A stretch of 64,000 bases of DNA from the NCBI GenBank assembly GCA_012932295.1, contig JAAONU010000016.1:13618111-13682110 (forward strand), written 5' to 3'. Under the pieces are notes generated by a model. That model worked only from the letters and a program-made list of their open reading frames with translations, was not told where the DNA came from and did not search any database. This DNA comes from Cyclina sinensis. Taxonomy: Eukaryota > Mollusca > Bivalvia > Venerida > Veneridae. Position numbers and translations under genes: made by a program. Positions within the stretch are counted from its first letter, which is position 1; the number at the start of each line of letters is the position of its first letter. Shown here in pieces: positions 12,830-24,199 of this stretch.

Positions 12830-13160
12830 GGGACCCGCCCCCGCCCCCCCCCCCCATTTATTTTTACCCCCCCCCCCGGGCCCTTTTTTTTTAAACTTAA
12901 ATACTTTAATACATATACATAGGTACTTGACTCCCCATCCACGCTCAACCCCCCCCCCCCCCGGGCCCAATTTTTTTTCTTTTTTTTTTCTTTTTAATAT
13001 ATCACCCCCCTTTTTTTTTACCTTCCGCCCCCCGGGCCTTTTTTTATTTTTAATACATAAGTACTTGACACCCCATCCACCCTCAACCCCCCCCCCCCCC
13101 GCAACCAGTGCCTTCCCCCCTCCCCCAGGCCCAATTTTTTTTATAATACATAGGTACTTG
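12830..13160. repeat. C-rich low-complexity tract in copy 2
   Basis: Long C runs alternate with T runs and with repeated 'ATACATAGGTACTTGACTCC' phrases. The Pro-rich frame on the plus strand and Gly-rich frame on the minus strand are by-products of the C runs. G runs on the minus strand could form quadruplexes. Confidence 0.85.
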
Positions 13161-13176
13161 ACTCCCCATCACCCCC

Positions 13177-13178
<2 letters not shown>

Positions 13179-13217
<39 letters not shown>
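13179..13217. repeat. (CA)n microsatellite
   Basis: About 19 uninterrupted CA units lie near the 3' end of the helentron-like element. Copy 1 lacks them at the matching place (near 985-1000), so the tract expanded in this copy or shrank in the other. Confidence 0.95.
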
Positions 13218-13219
<2 letters not shown>

Positions 13220-13324
13220 TGACTAGCATGCTGTCTCTACCAGCAGGCTCTTGTTTACCTTTTTAGTTATTCTAACAGAGTACCCAAGGGCGACACAAGT
13301 GTTCCACTGAACACCCATCTAGTT

Positions 13325-15029
13325 ATTCACAAAGGTACCCAATAACTGAATTGTGTTGCAAAAATGTTCATCATATTCTGACGTTGTACAACTCTCCGAC
13401 CTGGATCAACTTCGAATCGTTTTGTTGATTTTTTGCCTAAAAAAAATGGCATTTGTTGTGGTTTAAAAGTGAGAACATCTTTTCCACACTATGCTTTTTT
13501 GGAGTACAATATATCAAATCACATCAAGAAATAATATGAAAGGTATGTCTTGTGTAGTACTAAAATACTTAACATGTTATAATTCTAACTATATGGCAAA
13601 TTTTAACAATTCATATGTTTTCTGTTTATAAGACTTAAATGTCTACGACACGCAACATAACATGATACTGTTGTAATTCCATACTAAACATACAGCTGAA
13701 AAAAGTTGGTTGTCGCAGTAATTGCACCATGTTAGCATTAATTTCATTTTACAAGGAAATTCGAAGTCCAGAAAAAGAGTAAGTTGAAGAAATTCTTCAA
13801 CTAGTGTAACAGTTGTTAATTTTATAGATACCTGAAGTTTTTGAAGGGTGTTTTCTCAAATGTAAGCTACTGAAACTGAACTATGAATAAAGTTTGCATG
13901 AATCAGACTTAATATTCGATCGTGTGAATATTTTTGTATCATCATTAAGGCTGTAACACATTAATAGTGAGTTTCTATAAATAAAACGAGAAAGACGGGG
14001 ACGCTATTATGTGTCTTAGAATAAAAGATGAGACATTCGCATAAACATCCTTCTAGGTAAAACTGCTTGAATTCCCCATGTCATCCCCTGCAATCAACTT
14101 TTTCAATATTTCTTGGCTATTAAAGTGGTTTTGGTATTTCAACGAGATAAAAAAGATACAGAAATGTTGAATCTTTGTTGACAACTGCGGTTATAAACTT
14201 TTAAAAGCAAAACCGAAAAACTTGACTTTTGTAGAGTTTTAAAGATAAAAAATTACTTGAAGTATTAAACAAACAACATCTTAGAACACACACTCCTTTA
14301 AACTAATATAATACTTTTAATCTTTTACAACTAATTATATAGTAGCTGGTCAACAAAGCATATCTTTCAGATCTCTGCCATTATGGGTGAGAAAATAACT
14401 GACTGTCAATTACATCTTTATATATAAACGCTTTGGCAAAAATCAGCTGGTTGTTTTTATTTTGTCTTTAATCAGTTGTCATTAATTTAAGATGTCTTCA
14501 TACATTCAGTGGTAAAAGTCACTTTAAATGAGTTAATATCCTATTATTTTCTGCCATCAAGAACTTTACAAAAGACAGATGGACTCTACTCAAACCTGCT
14601 CCAATACAGTATTGTAAACATTTTGACAATACATCAGGTATCGTATACGAGAAGTAGGGATATTCGGGCAATGACAATCAAAGAAAATGGTGAATAAACT
14701 CGTCAACGATTTGTTAAACGTTGTAACAGATAATCGTCTTTTATTTACTGCTCCCATTTTTTCGCACAATGTTGATAGAGTTTATCAAAGTAATACTAAA
14801 AGAGAAAAATATCAGTGTCCCGCGGTAATTCTTGTGGGTATTAAAACCCTCCTGTAACATTTCAGTTAATTAACCTAAACTTGCACTTTCTTAATGTGAC
14901 CGAGCTTAAAAGCGCGTGGTAACGAACCCGTTCGATAAATTTGAAACGGTATGTTATTATTATTTAGAAAAAAAACGTATAGGGATCTCTTTTTCAGCTT
15001 TTTCCGATTATTTAGTTTATTATCCTGAA
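13325..15029. other. Unannotated AT-rich stretch
   Basis: I see no repeat ends, no RNA genes and only very short frames. Nothing here can be supported as functional. Confidence 0.55.
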
Positions 15030-15303
15030 GTTTGGTTTAATATTTGGGTTTAACTTTAGTTTTGATAGCTGTGGTCATATCCTGCGGTCAGTCCACGTAA
15101 TAAGTGTTCTTGTGTATTCAACCAGATTTTCTACGCCAACAGCTGACTACTTCCTCACTTGATACAAAGGGGAAAATGACCTATATACGCATTGTCTGAG
15201 ATAACTTATCACGGGAAAATTTTGCCAGTCCTTATGGGGATCAAAACATGAACCCCTTGATCCACAATACAAAGCTGTACCGATTATACTAGTTGGGCCG
15301 GAA
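15030..15303 (-). mobile_element. tRNA-derived SINE (GGTTTAACG family), best copy
   Basis: Read on the minus strand, the element starts at about 15303 with a tRNA-like head. An A-box-like segment ('TAGTATAATCGGTACAGC') is followed after a normal gap by a B-box-like 'GGGGTTCATGTTTTGATCC'. The body then runs left to 'GGGTTTAACTTTAGTTTTG' near 15047. The head resembles 'TAGCTCAGTCGGTAGAGC' of a tRNA. Related, head-less copies are at 3107-3355 and 5615-5808. Diverged promoter boxes suggest it is inactive. Confidence 0.65.
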
Positions 15304-17037
15304 TTACAACTCAAATTTCACCAGTAAAATAGAAGAACGAATTATGTAAGAATGGAGTGTCACAGTCACAGTCGCTACAAACAAAGTTACAAAAATGGGA
15401 CAAAACAGACATTTCTTAAACAGATTATGGAGCTAACAGAACACTTTCTTTGGCGAAAACGATCATGGTCATTTCATTGCTTTTCGCAGAAGAAAATACA
15501 GATCAACGGGGCAATAACTGTCGGTGTAATAAAGTTTGTGTCTTCTCAGGTCATTTATCTCTGTGTCACATAGGTCCTTGACCAATATTTGTATTTCTGA
15601 AGTACAAAGATATAATATACTAAAAAGTGTCAAGAGACAAAACATAATGCTCATGATATCATTATTTTTAGCGTGTTTAAGTTTTAAGCGTTTAACAGAA
15701 CATACCAAAATAAAACAAAGTAACTATAGACGAACCCTAGTATTACAAACATGTGATTGCAAACATGCGATATTTTTATGTAACTGCGATAAACAAAACT
15801 ACGACGGTGAAATAGTGATGTAGTATAAAATTTTCATTAACGTATCTTTTCTTTTGTCGCATTGTTATCTTCGTACAATTACGCTTCACTATCTTACCAC
15901 CGCGTTTTCACCTTCACTCTATCGAAATTAAATAATTCCTTTTCATGAAACATGCATGACGTTCCTGTAAATTTAAAGAATGTAAAAAAGATAAAAGCCT
16001 TGTTAAAATAGCAAGCACGCGACGCATGATGGTATGATGGTAAAATGATGATCATGCATGATGGTATATAAATTAGTTAGAATAAAAAATTAGGTAAGAT
16101 GTGGCAAATCCTTAACAGAATTAATATGGTACACGATTGGTGTCATTTAAAGACAACAGGAAAAAGTTACATTTGAAAGAAACATTTTAACCTACTTTTA
16201 GCGGGCAACATACAAAATGGAACAAAAGTATAGGACTCTGTTCACGTACGTAGATGCCTATCCATATACATTGAGACGCCGAACGTAATCAAGTCCACGG
16301 CTTTTCTTTCAAAAGGCAAACAATATACCTGGTGACATTTTGTTAAGATATTCCTTGAGATATGGAAAGACTGAAACTTAAGTCTCAAAACACATACGTG
16401 AAACATGATTTATCTGCGATTTGGTTATACAGTTGAATGTGTTATAGATGTTATATTCAGTACTCAGTATCGACAGCATGTTACCTTTTTGAAATATTTT
16501 TCAGTTTATATGTTCTCTTGTTTATAAAGCTGAGATATAGATACTAACAGTTAAATCAGAAGCTGATCACTCGTTACAATACTGTTTAGAGGCAATAGTT
16601 CATGGCATGTTCCTTTTTTTGGTCTCATTTTGTCAATTTGTGTTTGATGTTGTTTTTCTTTTAATTTTGTAGATTTTAAAATTAAGTCGTTTTAAAATGA
16701 TAAAGTCTAATTCCTGAACATATTCTAATAACTATTTCTGAAAATAAAAGATCAATCAATCAAAACTTGACAATACATTGTATTTTGTAACTGTTTCCTT
16801 GTTACAGGTAGGACGACAACAATGTGCTCATCCAAAAATGTAATTAAATTCCTAAAAACAGAACTTAGTACAGAAAATATTTAGTGATGTAGCCTTTTCA
16901 GACAAATTGCCCACTTTTGAACATACAGTCACAACTCCGCGAGGCAAACGTTGAGATTTTCTTTTTCAGTTTAGTAACTTTATCTTGAATTCGATAATAG
17001 ATTCTGCATGGCTGATAGGTAAGAGTTCATCCAATTT
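15304..17037. other. Unannotated AT-rich stretch
   Basis: Overlapping ORFs of 73-95 codons on both strands (15352-15823) have no recognisable motif or supporting context, and I regard them as chance. A short ATGATGG-type slippage patch is present at about 16022-16070. Confidence 0.5.
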
Positions 17038-17237
17038 TTAACCCTGAACATGCTGAAATTTTGTAATGGATTTGCCCAGCTTTGAATTTGGAACAGTCCA
17101 TTCAAGTTTAAGGGATTTCAATATCAAAATACAAAAATGGAGCTACCAACAGTATAGAGCCTGGTCGTGCTGGCTGGCCTGGCTCTATACTGGTGGCAAA
17201 GGCTAATCACTTTCGGTTCCAGCATGTTAAGGGTTAA
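17038..17237. mobile_element. piggyBac-like MITE with TTAA target duplication
   Basis: TTAA at 17038-17041 and 17234-17237 flanks a 192-bp element. Its ends are CCCTGAACATGCTG (17042) and, inverted, CCCTTAACATGCTG (from 17233), a 13/14 match. The TTAA duplication and CCCT-starting ends are hallmarks of the piggyBac superfamily. Inside is a perfect 12-bp inverted repeat, CAGTATAGAGCC (17150-17161) and GGCTCTATACTG (17181-17192), around a GC-rich loop. It has no coding capacity. A related copy lies at 37500-37711. Confidence 0.75.
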
Positions 17238-18279
17238 GGGCAAACTCTTCTTTGACAGTCAACTGTGATAACTCTGCTTTGTTCATCTGTATATTCAAAT
17301 GGTTCTTAAAGTTTTTGCCACTACTGATATCAGAAATGTATACAGATTTTATTTCATAAAATTATTTTATGATTGCGATATGAAATAATTTTGTAAAGTT
17401 TAAATCACGCACTGAATCTGACCTTAGGTAATTTATACTGAATGTGTTTATTCAGTAACGATAACAATTGTCAAATTTTCACAATCTCTTAAGTATCCAT
17501 TAAGTTCTAGTGAGCAACGTAAATAGATTGTTAATGGGAAAAATCTCAACTGCTATTCCTAGCTTAAGCTTAAAATAGTTAACCCTCTTCAATTCCATGA
17601 GCTTGTAATTTTCACGAAACGAACATGCCTTGAATAAAAAAGTACTGAACCAATAACATTTGTAAGGGCTTGTGACATGGCCTTATTTATGTAATTTACA
17701 AAGCTGCTTTTTTGTTTTTACCTCCAGAAAGCAGTAACTTTGTTAGAAAACTTGTAAAATATGAGTCTTTGCAATTTGCCAGGCACTACAAGTAAGACGT
17801 TTGTAAGCTTGAAACTTATTCTGACTGTAATAATATAATAATACCTTGGTCGTAACATACACTGTCATGCTGTTTTGACAACATTTTTGCATAGGCTTTG
17901 TCACTTTTCTATATTAATTGTAAAAGCATGGTGATATTTTAAAGCAGGAGTAATTCATTTATCATTTATTTTCCTCCTCTCTAAGGCAAAAGTAACCGTG
18001 AGATAAAAAAGTAAGTCAGAAGTCAGACATTGTGGCATATGTTCTTTTTTTTTCTTCAGAAGGCACAAATGTATCTTTTACACACATATATCTTATTATT
18101 ATTATTATCAAATACGTATATTATTATTTTCATTATACAAATATTAAATATTCATGTACATGTACCTACCAATTACGTAGTCAATCTAATGTATGACTTG
18201 GTCATACATAAATATAAAGAAAATTGCAATGTTTATATCTATTACTATGACTTTTCCAACACCTGAGCTAAGGCTACTC
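17238..18279. other. Unannotated AT-rich stretch
   Basis: No feature can be supported. The ORF at 18030-18266 is a run of hydrophobic low-complexity codons from ATT/TAT-rich DNA, not a recognisable protein. Confidence 0.55.
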
Positions 18280-19060
18280 TGTGTGAACTTTGTCCGTCCT
18301 AAATAGTCAGAAAAGTTCGTAACTTGGTCATATGTGGCCAAAAACTACGTCAACGGCTGAGTTTAGTTGAAAACAAATTAAATGAGCCATGGTCCCAATG
18401 CCTGTCTGAATGATCATTTTAAAACTAGTAGACCAGCTAGAATAAGGGGAAACTAATTAAACATTCAAGAGGTAATACTTTTTTCCCGGTTTTCGTAAAA
18501 CTTGCTAAAATGTTTAAAGTCGTTGAGAATTTTGGATACTTTTAGTACATGTAATCTATAAGGTCGACAGGTCTGGTCAATAAAACCCACTGTGCATACT
18601 GCAGATATCCCATTTGTGACCAAATCTTCATAATACTTCCTTAAACTGTTTTGTTTTCATGATCACCTGGGCATATTAAACTGTGCCACATGGGTCTAAA
18701 ACAGTCATCAGCTTAAATCAGTTAAACCCTTCTGAAAACCGAGGACGTCACATTTGGCCATTTTTCATGAGACTTGGTCAATATATGTATTAAATGATAT
18801 CTCTGACAGGTTTGAATCTTGGTCACATTGGATCTAAACTAGGTCAGTGGCTCAGAACTTGACCACTCTAAATAAAACTTAGAATGTTTGTTTAATGATC
18901 TCTAAATTTTTTGAAATTAGGTCTTATTGTATCAAAATATTGATACCATCTCCAGACAGAAGAAAACCTTGATGGCACTCCAGATGTGTCATTTTTTTTA
19001 ATATAGTCATGATATTTGGGCAGATTTTGTTTAATAATCGCTACGACAAATTTTTACAGA
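18280..19060. repeat. Degenerate tandem repeat, bivalve 'CTTGGTCA' type
   Basis: Phrases such as 'AACTTGGTCATATGTGGCCA', 'CATGAGACTTGGTCA', 'GAATCTTGGTCACATTGG' and 'TAGGTCAGTGG' recur at roughly regular spacing. They suggest an old tandem array of a block of about 150-200 bp. The units are too diverged for me to fix a period by eye. Confidence 0.4.
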
Positions 19061-19815
19061 TCAAATGTTTTTATTGAATGTTTCAAAATATATTGATCAT
19101 TTTGTAGTTTTAAGTATTTTTTTCTAAAATATTTTTTAGTTACATTTTATCACAAACTCAAAATACAGTTTTCTTTTGGTTTATCAAGATTAAAATAGTG
19201 TGCATTTTTAAGGTCACTCCTTCCAGAACTGCTTGTACTTTTAAAGATATTAAATCTTATCTCCTTATAGTAAAAATAGACACTATTCAGACCAGTGTAC
19301 TCATTATTTTACTGAAATGAGCCGAGATAAATAACACTTGTAAAGTTATTCGTAACGAGCATGGTAGAAATCGATATCATTTGTCGCTTTAACGCTTTAA
19401 AACTGCGCATGCGCGTAAAGAAACTGTGACTAAAATAAAGAAACGACTAAAAACAAACACGTCACAACGTAAAAGCAAATCACTTATTTTTTAATTTTGT
19501 TTAAACGCAGGTTATGTAATAAAGAAATTTATGTCTTTCTGATATGTAAAAAGAAACAAACGACTTTACAACACAATCACGGTGCAAATGATTAAAACGA
19601 ATTGTTTTGCATTAAAGGAAAAGAAGGCGAAATTACCGATTGGCTTGAAGTTTGAGGGAAAAACATGCTAGAAATAGCCCTTCTATTTTTTGAAGTATAA
19701 AAATAAAATATTTTAGCGTTCTTACCTTAATTAGAAATAGCTAAGATTCAAATTTGTGTTGATGTACAATTCCGATTTGAATAAAATGAAAATCTTAGGG
19801 CTAAGTTTTAATGCT
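19061..19815. other. Unannotated AT-rich stretch
   Basis: No ORF, repeat or RNA gene could be supported between the degenerate array and the first 142-bp direct repeat. Confidence 0.55.
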
Positions 19816-19957
19816 TCGGTACAGAAGTGCTGATGCGCAGTGCCATTGAAGAAATAGGGATACAGCTAAAAGCGTCATTTAAAAGACTTTTATTTATCTG
19901 AAACAGCTGCTGAATAAGTAATGTTTTATGATTTAGTCTAATAAAGTGACTAAATAT
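19816..19957 (+). repeat. 142-bp direct repeat A, left copy
   Basis: It starts TCGGTACAGAAGTGCTGATG and ends GTGACTAAATAT. Compared base by base with 20799-20940 I find no difference across 142 bp. It flanks the inserted array copy like an unusually long target-site duplication. Single-copy-looking DNA continues on the outer side of each repeat. Confidence 0.9.
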
Positions 19958-20798
19958 GATAGGAATAAAGTTTTCAAAAAACGAATACCCAGCTCAGTTC
20001 GAATTCCATCTAGCTGGAAATCGAGAAGTGCAGTAGCTGAAGTGACTGAAACAGCTCCTCAACTTATTTAACAGCAGTTTCGTTTATAATGAAGTGTGTG
20101 ATGAAGTTTTGTTCCAAAATGAAACAATGTAACTCCCAGACTCGCAGACTTTTAGGAATATTGCTGCCAATCGAGTTAATGTTATTTTTGACCTCTAGGG
20201 ACCTTTCTGACTTTATTGACAAGGTCTGCGAGTGTGTCTTGCATTACTGCAGACTCTTAGGAATCTTGGTGCCAATAGAGATAATGTCATTTTTGACCTC
20301 TAGGGACCTTTTCGAGTCTAATGAACAGGTCTGCGACTGTGTCTAGCATTATCGCAGACTGTCAGGAATTTTGGTGCCAATCGAAATAATGTTATTTTTT
20401 ACCTCTAAGGACCTTTCTGAGTCTTTTGAATAGGTCTTCAGTTGTGTCTAACATTATTGCTGACTTTAAAATATCTTGGTACCAATCAAGATAATGTATA
20501 GATTTTTACTTTTAAAAACCGTAAAAGCCTATTAAATAGGTCTGCGGCTGTGTCTACCATTACCGCAGACTTCAGGAATGTTGATTTCAATCGAGATAAT
20601 GTTATGTTTTACCTGTAGAGACCTTTCTAAGTCTATTGAATATGTGTGCGACTGTGTCTAGCATTATAACAGACTTTCAGGAATCTTGGTGCTAATCGAG
20701 ATAAAGTGATGTTCGACCTGTAGGAACATTTCTGAGTCTATTGAATAGGTCTGCGACTGTCTAGCATCATTGAAAACTTCCAGGAATCTTGGTACCAA
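19958..20798 (+). repeat. Extra copy of the ~105-bp tandem array plus leader
   Basis: It begins GATAGGAATAAAGTTTTC and matches 23151-24000 nearly base for base. First comes a leader of about 180 bp, including a short piece of the palindromic satellite ('CGAATACCCAGCTCAGTTCG'), then about six units of ~105 bp. A unit is marked by 'GCAGACT', 'AGGAATCTTGGTGCCAAT', 'GACCTCTAGGGACCTTTC' and 'AGGTCTGCGACTGTGTCTAG'. The copy ends exactly where the second 142-bp repeat begins (...GGTACCAATCG). Short ORFs on both strands are by-products. Confidence 0.85.
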
Positions 20799-20940
20799 TC
20801 GGTACAGAAGTGCTGATGCGCAGTGCCATTGAAGAAATAGGGATACAGCTAAAAGCGTCATTTAAAAGACTTTTATTTATCTGAAACAGCTGCTGAATAA
20901 GTAATGTTTTATGATTTAGTCTAATAAAGTGACTAAATAT
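20799..20940 (+). repeat. 142-bp direct repeat A, right copy
   Basis: It is identical to 19816-19957. After it the sequence passes into DNA (TAGGTTATTGCATG...) that presumably followed the left copy before the insertion. Three bases (TCG) are shared at the array/repeat junction. Confidence 0.9.
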
Positions 20941-22380
20941 TAGGTTATTGCATGAGCTGTATTTTTTGCAATTCACTCTTTTTCTTCTGTTGTCAAATAT
21001 TAGCAGTTCATCACATCAAATTGTCATTCCACTGCCAATTATAAAACTGTTTTTTTGAAAAATGAAAAATTCTTACTTATGTTATTAAAAAGTGTATAGA
21101 TGTAAACAATCTTTTTTTGTTAAAATCTGGCTTTTATATATAATAAATATACGATCTTGTACATGATGTATTTGCGAAGTACAATAAACTGCAATGAAAT
21201 GAATTGGATATAATCAGTCTGACCTCTGTTATAAGTTATACTTTGTGGTTAACCAACGTTTTTATTTTGACACGTAAGAAAGAAAATGTCAAGAGAATTA
21301 TATCAAGAGTAAATGAACTTAGTTTATATGACGTTGACACAGTATGGTCACTCCTCAGGGACGATCATCTTATGTAACCTAGCTTTTGATATAAAGACTA
21401 AACTATATAACTGGACTTTTCATAACGCACTGAATTGATTCAGTATTATCGAAATATTAGGTTTATGTACAATTTATACTATAAGAAAAATCGTATAAAA
21501 GTAACTATCATTGTTGCTGTTTCAGTCAAAAGTTTTTGTCCAAATTAAGCACAAACCAACTGTATACACGTACACCTAGTGTTGTATTGCGTAAGGTCGA
21601 GAACACGCAATTCCTGGTCATTTGCGGTAAACAGGACACGACACAGGCACATACCTGGAAGCTTTAAGTGAAATCTATTCACATACTGACCGTCTGACAT
21701 CGTACAGAGTTTCTCACACCTACGAGATTATCCGTACCATGTGAAATGGTAATAAATGGCCAAGTATCAAAATGAAAAAGTTAGTGTAACGACATTTATG
21801 TTAATTGTTTGAATGCTGTTTGTCGTAAGATACTAACAAAGTTGTTTCACAATAAATTTTGAAGCAAGAATCGGTAAGATATTTTTGTTCGTTGCTATGT
21901 AACATGTAGAGACGTTCGTGCCGTATATCCTTATAATTAAACCTGCGTACTATATGACAGGATTATTACATTTTGTCTTCTTCAGAAAAAACAAATTGAT
22001 ATTGTCCGGGTTTTTTCCAGTGATTTCTGTGTATTACGATACTGTCTTAATACGTTTCTCGAAAAGATTCCACTGACTTTTTATTGTGTGTTTTTGGTGT
22101 CATGTATGAATGGGCTTATTGGACTGAAACATGTGGCTACTTCTCCTTCCTAGTGTTTATAGTTTATTTCTCCCTAAGGATATAAATCATAATAGTTTGT
22201 TGAAAATATATTTAGGCTTGACTGAATAAAATGAAAGAGACTTATTACGAAATTGACAGGAGAATAACTGTTGGCTTGGGAAATATGTTGTCTGTAAACA
22301 ATGTAAAATGTAGCACATCTGAAATTATTCATTTCTATAAAGATAGCTATGAGTTGGCAGTTGGGTATTGGACTTTCATA
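20941..22380. other. Unannotated AT-rich stretch between array insertion and satellite
   Basis: I see no credible ORF, RNA gene or recognisable repeat ends. The frames at 22174-22467 run into the satellite edge and carry no motif. Confidence 0.5.
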
Positions 22381-23150
22381 ACTCAGCTCAGTTTGAATTC
22401 CCAACCAGCTGGGAATTGGGTATTCGACCCGAAAGAGCCGAATACCCAGCTAAGATCGAATTCCTAGCTAGCTAGGAGTTTGGTATTCAACCAAACAGAT
22501 ACAAAGCTCGGTTTTAATTTCCAGCCAGCTGGGAGTTGGGAATTCGTCTCGAGAGAGCCAAATATCCAGCTGAGATCGAATCCTTAGTTAGCTTAGAGTT
22601 GGGTATTCAACCAAACGAATACCCAACTAGGTTCGAATTGCCAGCCAGGTTGGAGTTGGGCATTTGACCCCAAAGAGAAAAAAAACCAACTAACAAATGC
22701 TAAAGAACGAATACCAAGTCCGAATCGAATTCCCAGCTAACTGGGAGTTTGGTATACGACCCGAAAAATCCGAATACCTGGATGAAATTTTATTCCTAGC
22801 AAGCTAGAAGTTAGGTATTCAACCAAACCGACACCGAGTTCGGTTCGAATCCCCAGTCAGCTGGGAATTGGGAATTTTTCCAAGACACCCGAATACTCAG
22901 CTAAAATTGAATCCTTTGCTAGCTAGAATTTGGGTTTTCAGAAAAGGAATACCCAGCTCGGTGAAAATTTACAGCTAGCTGAGAGTTGGGTATTCGTCTC
23001 GAAAGAGCCGAATACCCAGCCAAGATCAAACTCCTAACTAGCTAGGAGTCGGGTATTCAACCAAACAAATACTCATCTTGGTTCGAATTCCCAGCCAGCT
23101 GGCAGTTGGAATCCGTCCTAAATACTCAGGTGATATCGAATTCCTAGCTA
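22381..23150 (+). repeat. Palindrome-rich satellite, forward block
   Basis: About six units of roughly 120 bp, each made of two diverged halves. A half reads like 'GAATACCCAGCTNAGATCG', then 'AATTCCTAGCTAGCTAGGAG', then 'TTGGGTATTC', so that GAATACCC/GGGTATTC, CTAGCTAGCTAG and CCAGCTAGCTGG are nested dyads. The block could extrude cruciforms. It runs directly into the ~105-bp array at 23151. The same satellite occurs in inverse orientation at 24200-25640. Confidence 0.85.
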
Positions 23151-24195
23151 GATAGGAATAAAGTTTTCAAAAAACGAATACCCAGCTCAGTTCGAATTCC
23201 ATCTAGCTGGAAATCGAGAAGTGCAGTAGCTGAAGTGACTGAAACAGCTCCTCAACTTATTTAACAGCAGTTTCGTTTATAATGAAGTGTGTGATGAAGT
23301 TTTGTTCAAAATTGAAACGATGTAACTCCCAGACTCGCAGACTTTTAGGAATATTGCTGCCAATCGAGTTAATGTTATTTTTGACCTCTAGGGACCTTTC
23401 TGACTTTATTGTCTAGGTCTGCGAGTGTGTCTTGCATTACTGCAGACTCTTAGGAATCTTGGTGCCAATAGAGATACTGTTATTTTTGACCTCTAGGGAC
23501 CTTTCTGAGTCTTTTGAATAGGTCTTCAGTTGTGTCTAGCATTATCGCAGACTGTCAGGAATTTTGGTGCCAATCGAAATAATGTTATTTTTTACCTCTA
23601 AGGACCTTTCTGAGTCTTTTGAATAGGTCTTCAGTTGTGTCTAACATTATTGCTGACTTTAAAATATCTTGGTACCAATCAAGATAATGTATAGATTTTT
23701 ACTTTTAAAAACCGTAAAAGCCTATTGAATAGGTCTAGATCTGCGGCTGTGTCTACCATTATCGCAGACTTCAGGAATGTTGATTTCAATCGAGATAATG
23801 TTATGTTTTACCTGTAGAGACCTTTCTAAGTCTATTGAATATGTGTGCGACTGTGTCTAGCATTATAACAGACTTTTAGGAATCTTGGTGCTAATCGAGA
23901 TAAAGTGATGTTCGATCTGTAGGAACATTTCTGAGTCTATTGAATAGGTCTGCGACTGTCTAGCATCATTGAAAACTTCCAGGAATCTTGGTACCAATCG
24001 AGAAAATGTCATTTTTGAACTCTAGAGACGTTTCCGAGTCCATTCAGTAGGTCTGCGACTGTGTCTAGCATTATTGCAGACTGTCAGGAATTGTGGTGCC
24101 AATCGAGATTATGTTATTTTTGACCTCTAGGGATTCTATTGCATAGGTCTGTGAATTTTTCTTGAATTATAACAGACTTCCATGATTCTTGGCGC
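23151..24195 (+). repeat. Tandem array of ~105-bp units (source copy)
   Basis: About eight units follow a leader of about 180 bp. Each starts near 'GCAGACT' and contains 'AGGAATCTTGGTGCCAATCG', 'TGACCTCTAGGGACC' and 'TAGGTCTGCGACTGTGTCTA'. Spacing measured between clear unit starts is 105 bp. The array continues about 190 bp beyond the point where the upstream extra copy stops. Together with its satellite flanks, this makes it the more likely source of the copy at 19958-20798. Confidence 0.85.
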
Positions 24196-24199
24196 CAAT

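Larger units (their letters stand above)
12038..13322 (+). mobile_element. Helentron-like non-autonomous element (pearl/HINE type), complete copy
   Basis: The left end carries TTGTGTCGCCCTT (12038-12050), whose exact inverted complement AAGGGCGACACAA lies at 13286-13298. Immediately after is a hairpin, GTGTTC-cact-GAACAC (13299-13314), and then CCATCTAG ending at 13322. Inside are about three tandem units of ~162 bp, a long C-rich tract and a (CA)n microsatellite. An inner 3' inverted repeat followed by a terminal hairpin, plus a tandem-repeat core, is what helentron-associated elements such as mollusc 'pearl' repeats show. No Rep/helicase is encoded, so it would depend on a partner in trans. 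A DNA transposon with short TIRs is the alternative. Confidence 0.55.

Noticed and set aside
12767..13226. Proline-rich (plus) and glycine-rich (minus) ORFs
   Set aside because: They are translations of the C-run tract and the CA microsatellite inside a repeat element; no domain and no conservation expected.
20089..20976. Short ORFs on both strands in the array insertion
   Set aside because: They follow the ~105-bp units and the 142-bp direct repeat, so they are by-products of tandem sequence.
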